Shown: piece by piece, positions 44,285 through 54,708 of the stretch
How the letters are laid out: the number at the start of each line of letters is the position of its first letter
Position numbering within the stretch: the first letter of the stretch is position 1
Assembly: GCA_023512835.1 (NCBI GenBank)
Contig: CM042089.1
Location: 50,987,004-51,051,003, forward strand
Reading direction: 5' to 3'
Source: Taxillus chinensis
Lineage: Eukaryota > Streptophyta > Magnoliopsida > Santalales > Loranthaceae
Length of the DNA: 64,000 nt
Translations under genes and position numbers: made by a program
Notes under the pieces: model-generated
The model's input: only the letters and a program-made list of their open reading frames with translations
Databases searched by the model: none
What the model was told of the DNA's origin: nothing

Positions 44285-46040
44285 ATGCTCCCGCACCCAT
44301 CTCTCCGGTCTCAGCGGCTGTTGCTACTGTTCTTCCGGACCTCCCATCTTCTTCTACGGAAGCCTCTCCCGCTCACTCTCCGGACCTCCAGGACTACCTC
44401 CACCATCTTCCCACCGACCTACTGAATGACTGCTGGCTGCACTTCAGCCTCGCCATTACTGCTGACATCCCAAAACCTACCCTCCGGGTGTTTTATGCTC
44501 AACACACCCAAACCCCGGAGGAAATGCTTACTTGGAACTGTTACCACGGCTTTGTACCGCCGTCTCTCCTTCAGGCTGCACCTCCTGCTGCTGCCTCCTC
44601 CAGCCCTACACATGACGCACGGACACCTGTCCCTACTGAGGCGGGTCCCTCTTATCCTGCGGATATCCCTACCATTGACCTCTCCAGTCAAAGTGGATCT
44701 GCCGCACCTCCTGCTGCTGCTGCTGTACAACCACCGTCCTCTCCTGCAGCCGCCGACTCTGCCTTGCCCACACCTGCCCCTCTTCATGCGAGGCGAGTCC
44801 TCAAAAGCTCCCGCCTTTGGTATTGGGCGCGCCTCTTTCGGCACGATTTTATCTGAGGCTGGTTTCTCCGCCCAACTCGATCACCTTGCTGAGGACAGTC
44901 ATCTTCAGACCCAGGCCCTTTCCAGCCATGTCTGGGCCATGGGTGCCGAGCTTCTTTCTGCCTTCTCCTCTTCCTCTCTCTCCATGGATCAGAAGCTTGA
45001 GCGGCTCGCCACGTCTTTGTCTGACTTGTCTACCTCTATTGCGGACTTAACGCAAATCGTGGCCAGTCCCTCCCGCTCTCGCCCATCTGCCAAACCGGAG
45101 GAGAAATCATCTGATCCTTCCCCTCCTTCCACTGCTAGCATTGCCTCTCGCAAACGGTTTGCACCTGCTCTTCCTCCAGGCCTTCCGGTGCCTAAACGCA
45201 GCCATTTCTCCACTGGCCAGACCAGCTCTCCCGCTCCTGCTGTTCCATCTAGTGCCATCTCCTTCGTCCCATCATACGCGGAATTGCATCCGGATGATGC
45301 TGATGGGAGCATTCTTGCTGCGGCCAAGGCCTATGCCTCCTCCACCACCGAGCGCCAATGTGTGTCTGCCTCGTCCCCCTTCAAACCTCAAGACATCCGG
45401 ACCATACTGTCTGAGGAGGGACAATTTTCCACTAACGACATCGACAACTATGCTCTAGTGGTAAAGATGGAGTTGAGGTTATTCCCCTTTTTACTTGAGG
45501 AAGGCCTTGATTTTGATGTTCTTCCTTGCTGGATTGAAAACCAGTTTCCTGCTGTGGACGTTATTCTGTCCTACATCTATGGTACAGCAGAAAACAGCTA
45601 ACCATGGACCTCTCTGTCCATCGTTTTCATCCCTTTCCGGGTCGACTCCCCACATTTCATGTTCTTCTGATCAAAGAAAAGAAAATCTTGCTTCTGGATT
45701 CTCATCAAGTTGTTGACCACCAGATTAGAAAGAATCAAATGCGAGTCTCATTCGAACCTTGTCTGATGCAATCAGACAAAGCTCTCTCTACGAAGACTTG
45801 GATTTACCGCCTCTTGGTCAGGATGAAGTACTTATGGGGACGATCCGGAACAAGAAGAATGTGCCCCAGCAACCCGATGGAAACAGTTGTAGAGCCTTTG
45901 TCTGCTACTTCCTGAAATCTGTTATCTCCTTTGATGATAACTGGAAAAATATCATCGAGCTCACCAAGAAGCAGACAATGGCACTACGAGAGCATGCAGC
46001 AAGGATGATCTTCAAATATAGTAAGCCGTATGTATCATAA
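44285..46040 (+). pseudogene. post-pol ORF of the copia element ending in a Ulp1/C48-protease-like domain
   Basis: About 585 codons in four joined frames, with shifts near 44810, 45600 and 45725. The N-terminal part is Ala/Pro/Ser-rich with a folded-looking patch (DLLNDCWLHFSLAITADIP). The middle has a helix (MDQKLERLATSLSDLSTSIA) and a Lys/Ser/Pro linker with FVPSYAELHPDDADGS. The C-terminal part resembles a Ulp1-type cysteine protease: THFHVLLI-like His (45658) in FHVLLIKEKK, Asp (45697) in ILLLDSH, Gln (45867) in NVPQQPDG, and Cys (45888) in GNSCRAFVCYF, in the right order. The Gly after Cys is Arg. It could instead be an unrelated Sirevirus envelope-like ORF. Confidence 0.55.
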
Positions 46041-46168
46041 TTTATATCTGTACTGAGGCTTAATGTATTCCATCTACAACTTAGTGGAATTGTTCTCTTT
46101 AATCCTTACCTCTGTGTTATTTCTTGCTGCCTTACCGGATCAGATTACAAAGGGTTTGGCATATCCAT

Positions 46169-46180
46169 ATTGGGGGAGAT
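46169..46180 (+). promoter_or_regulatory. polypurine tract of the copia element
   Basis: ATTGGGGGAGAT stands directly before TGTTGGATCAAACC, the LTR start. This is the standard Sirevirus/copia junction. Confidence 0.85.
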
Positions 46181-47427
46181 TGTTGGATCAAACCTAGAAT
46201 TTGGATAATACGGAACAAACCCTATATAATTTGACTCGAGATGTTTCATGTTTACTATTAAGTCTGTGCAGATGAGTTAACTCTAATCCGGACCTACTCG
46301 TGTGAGAACAAAGCTAAGGACAGGATACATAATCCTGATCCGGATCATCATGAGTATCGTCATTCACTTGGTACATAACCGAGTCTTCATCCGGAGTAAA
46401 GACTTTTCGTGCGAACTAAACACTTGACAAAATGACTTAAGGAACCCGTGTCTAACTCTCAACTTGACTAAGTCAATTGATACGGAATAAGATTCCAAGT
46501 CTATCACTCACACGGAATAAGAGAGACTTGTTGCGGAGAGAGAATTGAAATTGTCACTCCACTAGACTAAAGAAAAAGAAGACACGGACTAAGAAATCTG
46601 AATCTTATTCGAACGGAGTAAGGACAATTGCTGCGGAGTAAGGACAATAAATGCAGAATAAGGAATCCGACCGATTACTTATGTGGAGTAAGGATTCACT
46701 GATACGGAGTAAGCATTCAGTACCTACTTTATGCGGAGTAAGGAAGCGCTGATGCGAAATAAGCTCTCCGAGCCTATACTTCATGTGGAGTAAGAGGCGC
46801 TGACACGGAACAAGGATTCTAGGACTTCATTCATACGGAGTAAGCAACCACTGACACGGAGTAAGGATCCGAGCTTCGCTGATACGGAGTAAGGAACCTT
46901 ATGACGGACTAAGAAGACGCTGCTTCATCATTTCCAAGCCGCTTTTATTGCAATCAGCTCGCTTCGTCCTGATGTAAAACAAACCCGTTGAAAACCTAAA
47001 TTCTTACACGTGGATCATGCGGAGATGTGGACGCGATCTTAAATGCAATTGGAATCAAGCAAGAATTCACCACAACTTATGCTTCCAATATTTCGAGCTC
47101 CACATCCGTAGCAGTTAAAGCTTTAGCATTTTCCGATGACGAACATCAATGCTTCACACTACTCGGAAAATGCAGTTCCAAGATAGATTCCTAGGATGTC
47201 TATATATACCTGAAGCAATGTAAAATATATATACGCGCGTGATTGGTCGCAATTAGAGAGGAGAAAAGATTTACGTGTTCTGCTTTGGGCGAGAACAAGC
47301 CATAGGTGTTTTTTATAAAATGCTCTGCCTTTTTATTTCATCACAACTGATTTATAAAGGAAGAAAACAATTGAAGATCAGCACAACTCCTATTTTCTAG
47401 ATATATCTCCCCCGATAATCGCCCCCT
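46181..47427 (+). mobile_element. 3' LTR of the Sirevirus-like copia element
   Basis: It starts TGTTGGATCAAACC. The CGGAGTAAGG-type repeats (46610-46900) and the TATA box (47201) match the LTRs at 18995 and 54709. Similarity fades after about 47300-47400, and the expected ...GGGACCAACA end is not seen before the next element begins at 47428, so the last ~100 bp are lost or diverged. Confidence 0.75.
46610..46905 (+). repeat. CGGAGTAAGG repeat block in the LTR
   Basis: Around ten copies of (A/G)CGGAGTAAGGA with variants, spaced about 20-40 bp, often joined to GCGCTGA(T/C). The same block occurs at 19070-19450 and 54711-55015. Confidence 0.8.
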
Positions 47428-50400
47428 TGTCATCACTGGTTTTCGTCCGGGCCCGTTTGGGGTGAGCTCAAACTAGACCAATGGTGAGAAATTTTAGAGT
47501 CGCCACCAACTGTTTTTGGGGTACAGTTGGATACCCTCTACTTTGAGTAGTTTAAATGTGGGGTTTGCGTTATCATAGAAAGGTTCGGGAGTTAGTTACG
47601 TGTAGGGAAGGATTAGCACCCCTACAACGCCCTTTTGGTATCTAATTTAGGAGGAGGAGGTTTTTATTTTATTTGTACTGCCATGACTAGGTTAAGTTTC
47701 CTAAAGAGTCTATGATTTTTATTTGGCTAAGTTATTTGTCAAAGTTATAGTGAAAATAGATTTTACCCTAAATTTCTAAAGGGAATCCTAAAGGTTTTGG
47801 GTTTTTGTTTGAAGTGGATAATGAGGTTCTAGGGATTGGTTTTGGCTTTTGGTTTTATTTTAGAAATTGAGGTCCTAGAAAATGATTTTTTTTCTTTTCT
47901 TTTTTTGGTTTTTCTTGGGTTAGAAAACATACATTTTTTGTTTGTTTTTATTTTGTTTTGTTTTTTTTTTTTTTTTTTGTTTTGTGTTGTTTTGTTTTTT
48001 TTTTTGTTTGTCTTTGTTTTTTTTTTTTTGCTTTTGGAAATTGAAGTACTGATTTGGTTTTTTTTTTTTGGTTTGAAAACGTTTTTTTGTTTGTTTTTGT
48101 TTTGTTTTTGTTTTTGTTTTTGTTTTTGTTTTTGGAAACGTTTTTTTTTTTTTTGAAAAACCCAAAATCTTAAATCAAAGTAATGAACATATGCATTAAA
48201 GTAAAAAAACTGTGAAGTGTGTGATTATGAGATCTACAAATAATAAACAGAAAAACACTTTTTTTTTTCATCTCCTCTTTCTCTTATGCCTTTCTTTGCG
48301 CTCTTTTTTTTTTGTTTCCACTATAGTTTACATATTACAACGTACCACATACAAAGAATGAAAATACAAGGAAAATACAATAGCAAATACTAAAAATTAC
48401 ATCAAATATAGAGATAAGCTAAAAAAACAAAAAACCAAGAAAATACTATAAATATAAATAAGCTGGAAAAAAAAAGAGCAACAAATGTAAATTACACTGA
48501 CTTTGGGGCTTTATCACGGGCCGTCTGTCTGAAATCTTCTGTCTGTACCAAGAGACGTTTGCTCACCCAAATCACCAAATTCCAGCAACACCAAGTGCAA
48601 CGATCAGCTAGGACGTACTGTGGAGATTGCCAAGGTACACCGATTTTTTTGTTTTTTTATGATAGGAACGTAAGAAAAAGAGAGAAGAGAGAAAAAGAAA
48701 GGCAGACTGGCGTTGTTTTTTGTCTTTCTTCTGCTAGAAACGAAAAGCTGGAACGAAATAAGAGGGAAAGAGAAGTTTGGGAAGGATGGGCGATTTTGAT
48801 TTTAGGACAGGGGGAGTGTTGGGCGAATTTGGCAGCAAATCTGGGCGTTTTCTGGGACTCCTTTTTTTTGCTTGCAGAATTTCCGCTCTCTCTCTCTCTC
48901 TCTCTGGGCGTTTTCTGCAGGGAAGAAGCTCTTCTTCCTTTTTTTTTTTGGATCAGGGGGCTGGATATGAAAGAATGGTAGCAAGTTTCGTTAGAGATAA
49001 GGGGATCTGTTTGTTTTCTGGGCGTTTTGTTTCGCAGGGAGGAAGCTGGGGCGGAAATCTTTTTTTTCTCTTTTGCGTGGACGAATCTCAGGCATGATCT
49101 CCTCCTTTTTTTTGTTTTGGGGCTGCACTCTTCTTTTTTCTCTGTGCCGAACCTCTTCCTTTTCTATCTCTCTTTTTTTGTTTGAACTCTTTGTTTTTCT
49201 TTCTTTTCTCTCTCTGTTTGCGCTGGGATGAGGCTGGGGCTAAATGGCAGCAGGTTTTTTTTTCAACGATGATCTCTTTTTTTTTTTTTAACCCACCAGC
49301 CTTCTCTTTTTTCCACGATCCTCTTTTTTTTTTCAACCAACCAGCCTCTCCTGCGCAGGGGCGGACGACTGCATCTTAAAGGGCTGCAGAAAACTTTTGG
49401 CTGGGCTCATTAATTGCTGCAATAAATGTTTTTTCGGGTGCATTATTATTTGCAGATCAGTGCTTGGTTAGGTGGACAGCTTATGCGGAAAAAGGGGAGC
49501 TTGTGATTGCCTTTTGAATTTGTATTTTAGCAGCGCATGTGACTGACAGGTTGTTGAGAAATGATTCCTTGTCAGATGGCTAGCGCAGAAGACGGGTCTC
49601 GTGAAGCCAGCGAGAAAAAGAAAGAAAGAAAAAAACAGCGCGCGGAGCCAGTGAGAAATGCCAACCAGTGAAGGTCAAAGGGGTCAGAGGGTCGAAGTGT
49701 CGGCAGGTCGGAGTGCCGGCAGGGTCGAAGCTTCGGTGGGTCGAAATTTCGGTGGGGCGAAAGTCACCGGTCAACGGGTCGAAGTGTCGGTAGGTCGAAG
49801 GTCAACGGGTTGAAGGGTCGAAGGTCGGAGGTTGATATGCTTCGAGGGTCCGTGGGTTGTAGGTCAAGGTTCAAAGGTTCGCAGGTCAAGGCGTCGCAGG
49901 GTCAAGGGTCGAAGGGTCAAAGGTCGGAGTGTCGGGCAGGGCTTTGAGGCTTCGATAGTTAGGGGGTTGAAGGTCGAAAGGGCGAGTCGAAGGTCGGAGT
50001 GTCGGCAGCAGGGCTTCGAGGCTTCGAATCTTCGAGGCTTCGAGGCTTCGAGGCTTCGATGCTTCGATGCTTCGATGCTTCGAGGCTTCGAGGCTTCGAG
50101 GCTTCAATGCTTCAAGGCTTCGAGGCTTCAATGCTTCGAGGCTTCGAGGCTTCAAGGCTTCGGGGCTTCGAGGCTTTGAAGGTCAATGGGTCGAAGTGTC
50201 GGCAGCTCAACGGTCAACGCCAAAGTTTTTTTTTTGACTTTTAATTACCTTCTTACCCTTCACCTAAAATGCAAAAATGGACGAGAAGACCTGTATTCGC
50301 CTACATAGACATTTTAGAGAATTTCGCATGATCACTTTTTTCGGGCAGTTTGACTAGGGGCATTGACCGTCTTTTGGCAAGCATGACTTTTTCCAACGAA

Positions 50401-50719
50401 AGTTGTTTTGGCCATAACTTCTTCATTTTAAGTCCGATTTGAGCTCGGTCAAGTGCGTTAGTCTCCAATTTTCGTCCTCTATCACCTGGTGTTGGTCTTG
50501 GGGAGCTTCAAGGACTTTTAGCAGAAGTCATTAATTTTGGACTCCCCCATCCGTGTCAATTGTATCCATCTCATGCAAATTGGGGTTAATCATCAATTCC
50601 AAACCATTCCTTGGAAGTATGGGATCATTGTGGACCTGTTCAACAAGGTATATGGCATGGGCAGAAAGGTATATCAAATGGGGTTAGTATGTCCAACCCG
50701 GACAAAATGGGGTCCAACA
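47428..50719 (-). mobile_element. Ogre-type solo LTR, 3.3 kb
   Basis: On the minus strand it starts TGTTGGACCCC and ends CCAGTGATGACA. Flanks read CCCCT on the left and CCCCC on the right, a near-match TSD. It contains the conserved end block (47460-47660), long T runs (47890-48150), purine-tract segments (48650-49370) and an 8-bp CGAGGCTT array (50018-50180). No internal domain follows. Confidence 0.8.
49660..50225 (-). repeat. TCGAAG-based repeats and 8-bp CGAGGCTT array in the LTR
   Basis: Loose repeats of GGTCGAAGTGTCGGCAG at 49670-49900 pass into about 19 tandem copies of the octamer CGAGGCTT (variants CGATGCTT, CAATGCTT) at 50018-50180. Open frames across it (RGFEASRL...) are the octamer read in phase. 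Shorter versions lie at 58100-58390 and 63340-63480, and in reverse at 4660-4990. Confidence 0.85.
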
Positions 50720-50836
50720 CCCCCTTTCCCAACGGAACAATAAAATGCAAATATCTATTTATTTAACAAACTCCTATTATTTTGCAGCACTTCCTTCATG
50801 CAGACTTCGACTAATTCCTACATGCCAATCCCTTTA
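50720..50836 (-). other. 3' UTR of the second chromovirus
   Basis: AT-rich sequence directly after the integrase stop. It ends in a purine run (GGGAAAGGGGG on the minus strand) against the Ogre-type LTR. The LTR of this element is not recognised. Confidence 0.5.
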
Positions 50837-51460
50837 TCATGAATCCACGTATCTAGGATTTTGTTTGGGCACTCTTCTGGATCGACGTGGCTGTACAATA
50901 GCTGTATCATCACCCCTCCCAAGGACTTCGACCTTGTCCCCAAGGTTGAGATTAAGGTACTTGTCATGAATCACAGAAGTGTTTTCCCAAGTAGCATCTT
51001 CTTTGGGCAGGTTGCGCCACTTGATCAAGCTCTCGTCAACAAATGTTGACCCTCGCTGGATCCAACGTTGGTCCAGCACGGCCTCTGGTTCCAGCACCAA
51101 GTGCCCATCATCCGTCATCGGGGGCAAGTTGACTAAGGCCACCTCACCTATTTTTTTCTTAAGTAAGGAGACATGAAAAAAAGGATTGATAAGAGAAGTC
51201 GGTGGCAACATGAGTTTGTAAGCGACCTTGCCGATACGCTCTTCAATTTGGAAAGGTCCATAGAAACGACATGCCAACTTATGGCAGGCTCTTTTAAATA
51301 TGGACTGCTGACGATAAGGCTGCAATTTAGGAAAGACAAAGTCGCCAACCTTATATTCCACATCCCTTCGCCTGGCATCTGCTTGCTGTTTCATTATATT
51401 TGTTGCTGCATTCAAGTTTTCCTTGAGGCGCTGTAATAAGGCATCTCTGGTTGCCAAACT
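50837..51460 (-). pseudogene. integrase C-terminus with chromodomain of the second chromovirus
   Basis: DARRRDVEYKVGDFVFPKLQ, CRFYGPFQIEERIGKVAYKL, INPFFHVSLLKK, then a chromodomain-like segment VDESLIKWRNLPKEDATWEN. The tail RRSRRVPKQNPRYVDS ends at the stop. Chromodomains bind methylated histone H3 and guide insertion. It is in one frame with the core across a TAG at 51461-51463. Confidence 0.88.
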
Positions 51461-52045
51461 CTAGTCAACTTTATTAACGAGACAATCCCCTGTATGGTAA
51501 GTTGGAATTGTTGGAGGTAGTCTCCCATATAAGGCCTGAAATGGGGTCATCGCGGTGGAAGCATGGTAAGTGGTATTATACCAATATTCTGCCCAAGAAA
51601 GGAAGGAACACCATTTTCGTGGCTGCTGGTGAACATAGCTGCGGAGGTATTGTTCAAGACAACGATTCACGACCTCTGTTTGACCATCAGTTTGAGGATG
51701 GTATGCAGAGGCCATCTTCAAGTGAGTTCCAGACATTTTGAAGAACTCACGCCAAAAATGACTAAGGAATATGGGATCTCGGTCGCTAATAATTGAGCGG
51801 GGCATGCCATGGAGCTTCACTACACCCTCCACGAATTTTTCTGCTACTATCTTTGCAGTGAATATATGGGATAATGGCAAGAAATGTGCATACTTACTCA
51901 GCCTATCAACCACCACCAGAATTGTAGTTTTTCCATGAGAGAGTGGGAGCCCTTCAATGAAGTCCATACTAATGTCTTCCCATACTTGACAAGGGATTGA
52001 TAGTGGCTGAAGAAGTCCAGCAGGAGACAATGTTTGACTCTTGAT
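51461..52045 (-). pseudogene. integrase core of the second chromovirus
   Basis: [20 protein letters not shown] (first Asp), [16 protein letters not shown] (second Asp), and [20 protein letters not shown] (Glu): the DDE triad is intact. [19 protein letters not shown] and [10 protein letters not shown] follow. Bounded by in-frame stops. Confidence 0.92.
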
Positions 52046-52681
52046 TCATTGGCAAACATCACAAGCGGCAATATACTTGTGGACTATTGCATACATTGAT
52101 GGCCAATAAAATTGTTGAGACAAGCATTTACACGTCCTCAACACCCCTGAATGGCCACCACTAGGGGAGTCATGGAATTCTTTTAACAATTGCCATATGA
52201 GGTCTGACTGTGGGGGCACCACGACCCAATTTTTGTAGAACACCAACCCATTCTGCATTTTGTATGGATGTCCTCGGCTGTTTGCTGCCAATTGCTGAAT
52301 TTTATGCATAAATGGATCTATCTTAGCTGCATTTTTAATGGCATCCCAAATAGTAGAGTGGGGTGTAAACAAAGCAATTAGGCTAGGACTGCCCACCACC
52401 CTAGAAAGAGCATCTGCTGCCCCGTCCTCTTTACCAGGCTTGTAACGAATTTCATAATCATATCCTAGTAGTTTTGACACCCATTTCTGCTGCTTAGGCG
52501 TTGTAATGCGTTGTTCCATTAGAAACTTGAGGCTCTTTTGATCTGTGTGGATATAAAATTTGTTGCCTAGCAAGTATGGACGCCATGTTTGAATTGCATG
52601 AATAATGGCCAGCATTTCCTTTTCATAAATTGATAAAGTAAGTTTGTTGGTACCCAAAGCTCGACTCATATAGGCAATGGG
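52046..52681 (-). pseudogene. RNase H and integrase zinc finger of the second chromovirus
   Basis: SRALGTNKLTLSIYEKEMLA, HTDQKSLKFLMEQRITTPKQ and KPGKEDGAADALSRV are RNase H motifs. The zinc finger follows: DSPSGGHSGVLRTCKCLSQQ, FYWPSM and AACDVCQ. The frame is shared with RT across a TAA at 52682-52684 and with the integrase core across a TGA at 52046-52048. Confidence 0.9.
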
Positions 52682-53833
52682 TTATCCTTGCTGGCACAAG
52701 ACTGCTCCTATCCCTCCACCAGATGCATCGGTCTCAATAATAAATGGAGCCTTGAAATTGGGCAGCGCAAGTGTTGGTGTAGTCGTCATGGCCGCTTTGA
52801 GCTGACCAAAGGTAGTTTCTGCTGCGGCATCCCATCCAAACTGCCCGTTTTTGAGTAAATTGGTAAGGGGTCGTGCAATGATGCCATAATTGCAGACAAA
52901 TTTCCTATAATAGCCAGTTAAGCCTAGAAAACCATGCAATTCAGAGACATTAGTGGGTTTAGGCCAATTCACCATGAAATCAATTTTTTGTTGATCAACC
53001 TTGACCCCTTGAGGAGTAACAATGTGACCCAAATATTCCAGCTCTTGTGATCCAAAGACAAATTTGCTGAGTTTGACAAAAAACTGGTGCTGCCTTAATA
53101 TTTCAAAAGCTATCTTAACATGTTCAATATGCACATTCCAATTGGGACTGTAAATTAAAATATCATCAAAGAAAACCAAAATGAATTGACGAAGATAGGC
53201 GCTAAAAATTGAATTCATAATGGCTTGGAATGTTGATGGGGCATTGCAAAGGCCATTATGGGTGCGAAAGGCAGTTTTGTGGACATCATCAGGATTTACT
53301 CTCACTTGGTGATAGCCTGCCCGTAGGTCAAGCTTAGTGAAATAGGTGGCTCCATGGAGCTCATCGAGCATGTCCTCTACAGTTGGAATAGGGATTATAT
53401 CTTTTATGGTTACTGCATTTAAAGCTCGATAATCAGTGCAAAATCGCCATGACCCATCCTTTTTCTTTACCAACAAAACAGGAGATGAGAAAGGACTAGT
53501 ACTTGGTTTTACAAGTCCCAATTTGAGCATGTTTTGAACTTGTTTTTCAATTTCATCTTTTTGAAAATAGGCATACCTGTAGGGCCTCACATTGACCGGT
53601 TCACTTCCCTCCTTTAGTTTAATAGGATGAGCAATTTCTCCGATCGGTGGAAGCTGTGTCGGCACTTTGAAAATATCCTTAAATTGTTGCAATAATTGTT
53701 GCATTTTCGATTGTACTGCATGCTGGCCTTCAATAACGCCGTCTTCAAAGGTGAGGGCAATTATGGACCTTGTTTGTTGCCCTCCTTTATTGATGGCTTT
53801 TAGCATTGCTTCTTTTATGGTCGGTGCTCCCAT
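52682..53833 (-). pseudogene. reverse transcriptase of the second chromovirus, with a small deletion
   Basis: LVKPSTSPFSSPVLLVKKKD, FCTDYRALNAVTIKD, FTKLDLRAGYHQVRV, active site LVFFDDILIYS, and VKVDQQKIDFMVNWPKP. About ten residues normally between KTAFRTH and GLCNAPSTF (the segment with MPFG) are missing without a frameshift. The lineage looks like a CRM/Reina/Tekay-type chromovirus; I favour Reina from the gag knuckle and length but cannot settle it. Confidence 0.9.
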
Positions 53834-53863
53834 TCTTTGGAGTTTTTGGACTTCGTTATCCCA

Positions 53864-54163
53864 CTAGAATTCCATAGTTTGATTCTTCCAATTGCAAACC
53901 ATGGTTCCTAGTTGTTCTAACCAACTAACACCAAGAACCAAATCCAACCCAATTAATGGTAGGGCGTATAGAGTAAGAGTGAAAGGTATACCATTCAAAT
54001 GAATTGTCACGTCTTCAAATCTTCCCTGGCACTTGAGGGGTGTCCCGCTGGCTACTTTAACGTCAAAAGTCTTGGTTGGTTGGACTCTAAGCTGCAGTTG
54101 GTTTGCCAGCTTAAGGCTAATAAAATTGTGAGTTGATCCGCTGTCAATTAGAACCACCATGGT
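53864..54163 (-). pseudogene. aspartic protease of the second chromovirus
   Basis: VVLIDSGSTHNFISLKLANQ holds the DSG active site, and IGLDLVLGVSWLEQLG the fold end. It is in one frame with gag (TAA at 54164-54166) and RT (TAG at 53864-53866). Confidence 0.92.
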
Positions 54164-54390
54164 TTAGTTCCCAATTCTTGCCATCACCCGCATGGTTTTG
54201 TGTGGGGACCAACCAGTGCGTGCGTGCAAGGATATCTCAACTTGAGGAGTTCTTTCACTCCTAGAGTCCTCGTCGTCAGAGCCTTGGCTTTCACCTTCGA
54301 GGAGTAACAATTGAGGCCCCCGACACTTGTGCCCCGTAATGAACTTTTCATCACAGTTAAAACACAATCCTTTTTCCTTTTCAAGTTCAT
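54164..54390 (-). pseudogene. gag zinc-knuckle fragment of the second chromovirus
   Basis: It reads ELEKEKGLCFNCDEKFITGH-KC, the CFxCDEKFxxGHKC knuckle of chromovirus gag, then an acidic stretch. The rest of gag is cut off at about 54391 by the Sirevirus-like LTR. Confidence 0.85.
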
Positions 54391-54708
54391 TTCTTACTCC
54401 GCGTCTATTTGACTTAGTCTGTTTAAAGTGCTAGGCGCAGATTCCTTAGTCTGTAGCTTTAAGTAATTCATCCACACGAATGATCCTTATTCCATATTAC
54501 GTACAGACTTGGTTATTTACCAAGTGTTTGACGACACTCACTCTTGTTAGGATCAGGATTATGTATCCTGTCCTTAGCTTTGCTCTAACGATTGTATGTC
54601 CGGATTAAGATCATATCTTCTATAATAACGTAAGATAAAACAACAAATCTCAGATCAAATTAAATAGGGTTTTATCTGCATCATCCAAATTCTGGGCTTG
54701 ATCCAACA
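54391..54708 (-). mobile_element. inverted first ~318 bp of a Sirevirus-like LTR
   Basis: Read on the minus strand it starts TGTTGGATCAAGCCCAG at 54708 and follows the LTR start at 46181 for about 310 bp. The rest of the LTR continues at 54709 on the plus strand. The two parts together make one full LTR, so this is an in-place inversion, not a second element. Confidence 0.75.

Noticed and set aside
43884..44285. 133-codon frame with a Leu-rich hydrophobic tail as an envelope transmembrane segment
   Set aside because: The Leu run is a CTG/GCTGCT repeat read in the wrong frame; the Ala/Ser/Pro frame fits the downstream ORF better.
46181..47427. A stress-gene promoter or host gene next to the copia element
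   Set aside because: The TATA box and repeats belong to the LTR and recur in two other copies; no host exon is seen anywhere in the window.
47836..48165. Phe-rich and Lys-rich open frames (also near 6382, 18232, 60986)
   Set aside because: Poly-T/poly-A tracts of the LTR; low complexity with no gene features.
49832..50244. Repeat proteins rich in RGFEASRL on both strands
   Set aside because: Translation of the CGAGGCTT octamer and TCGAAG repeats; open on both strands because of composition.
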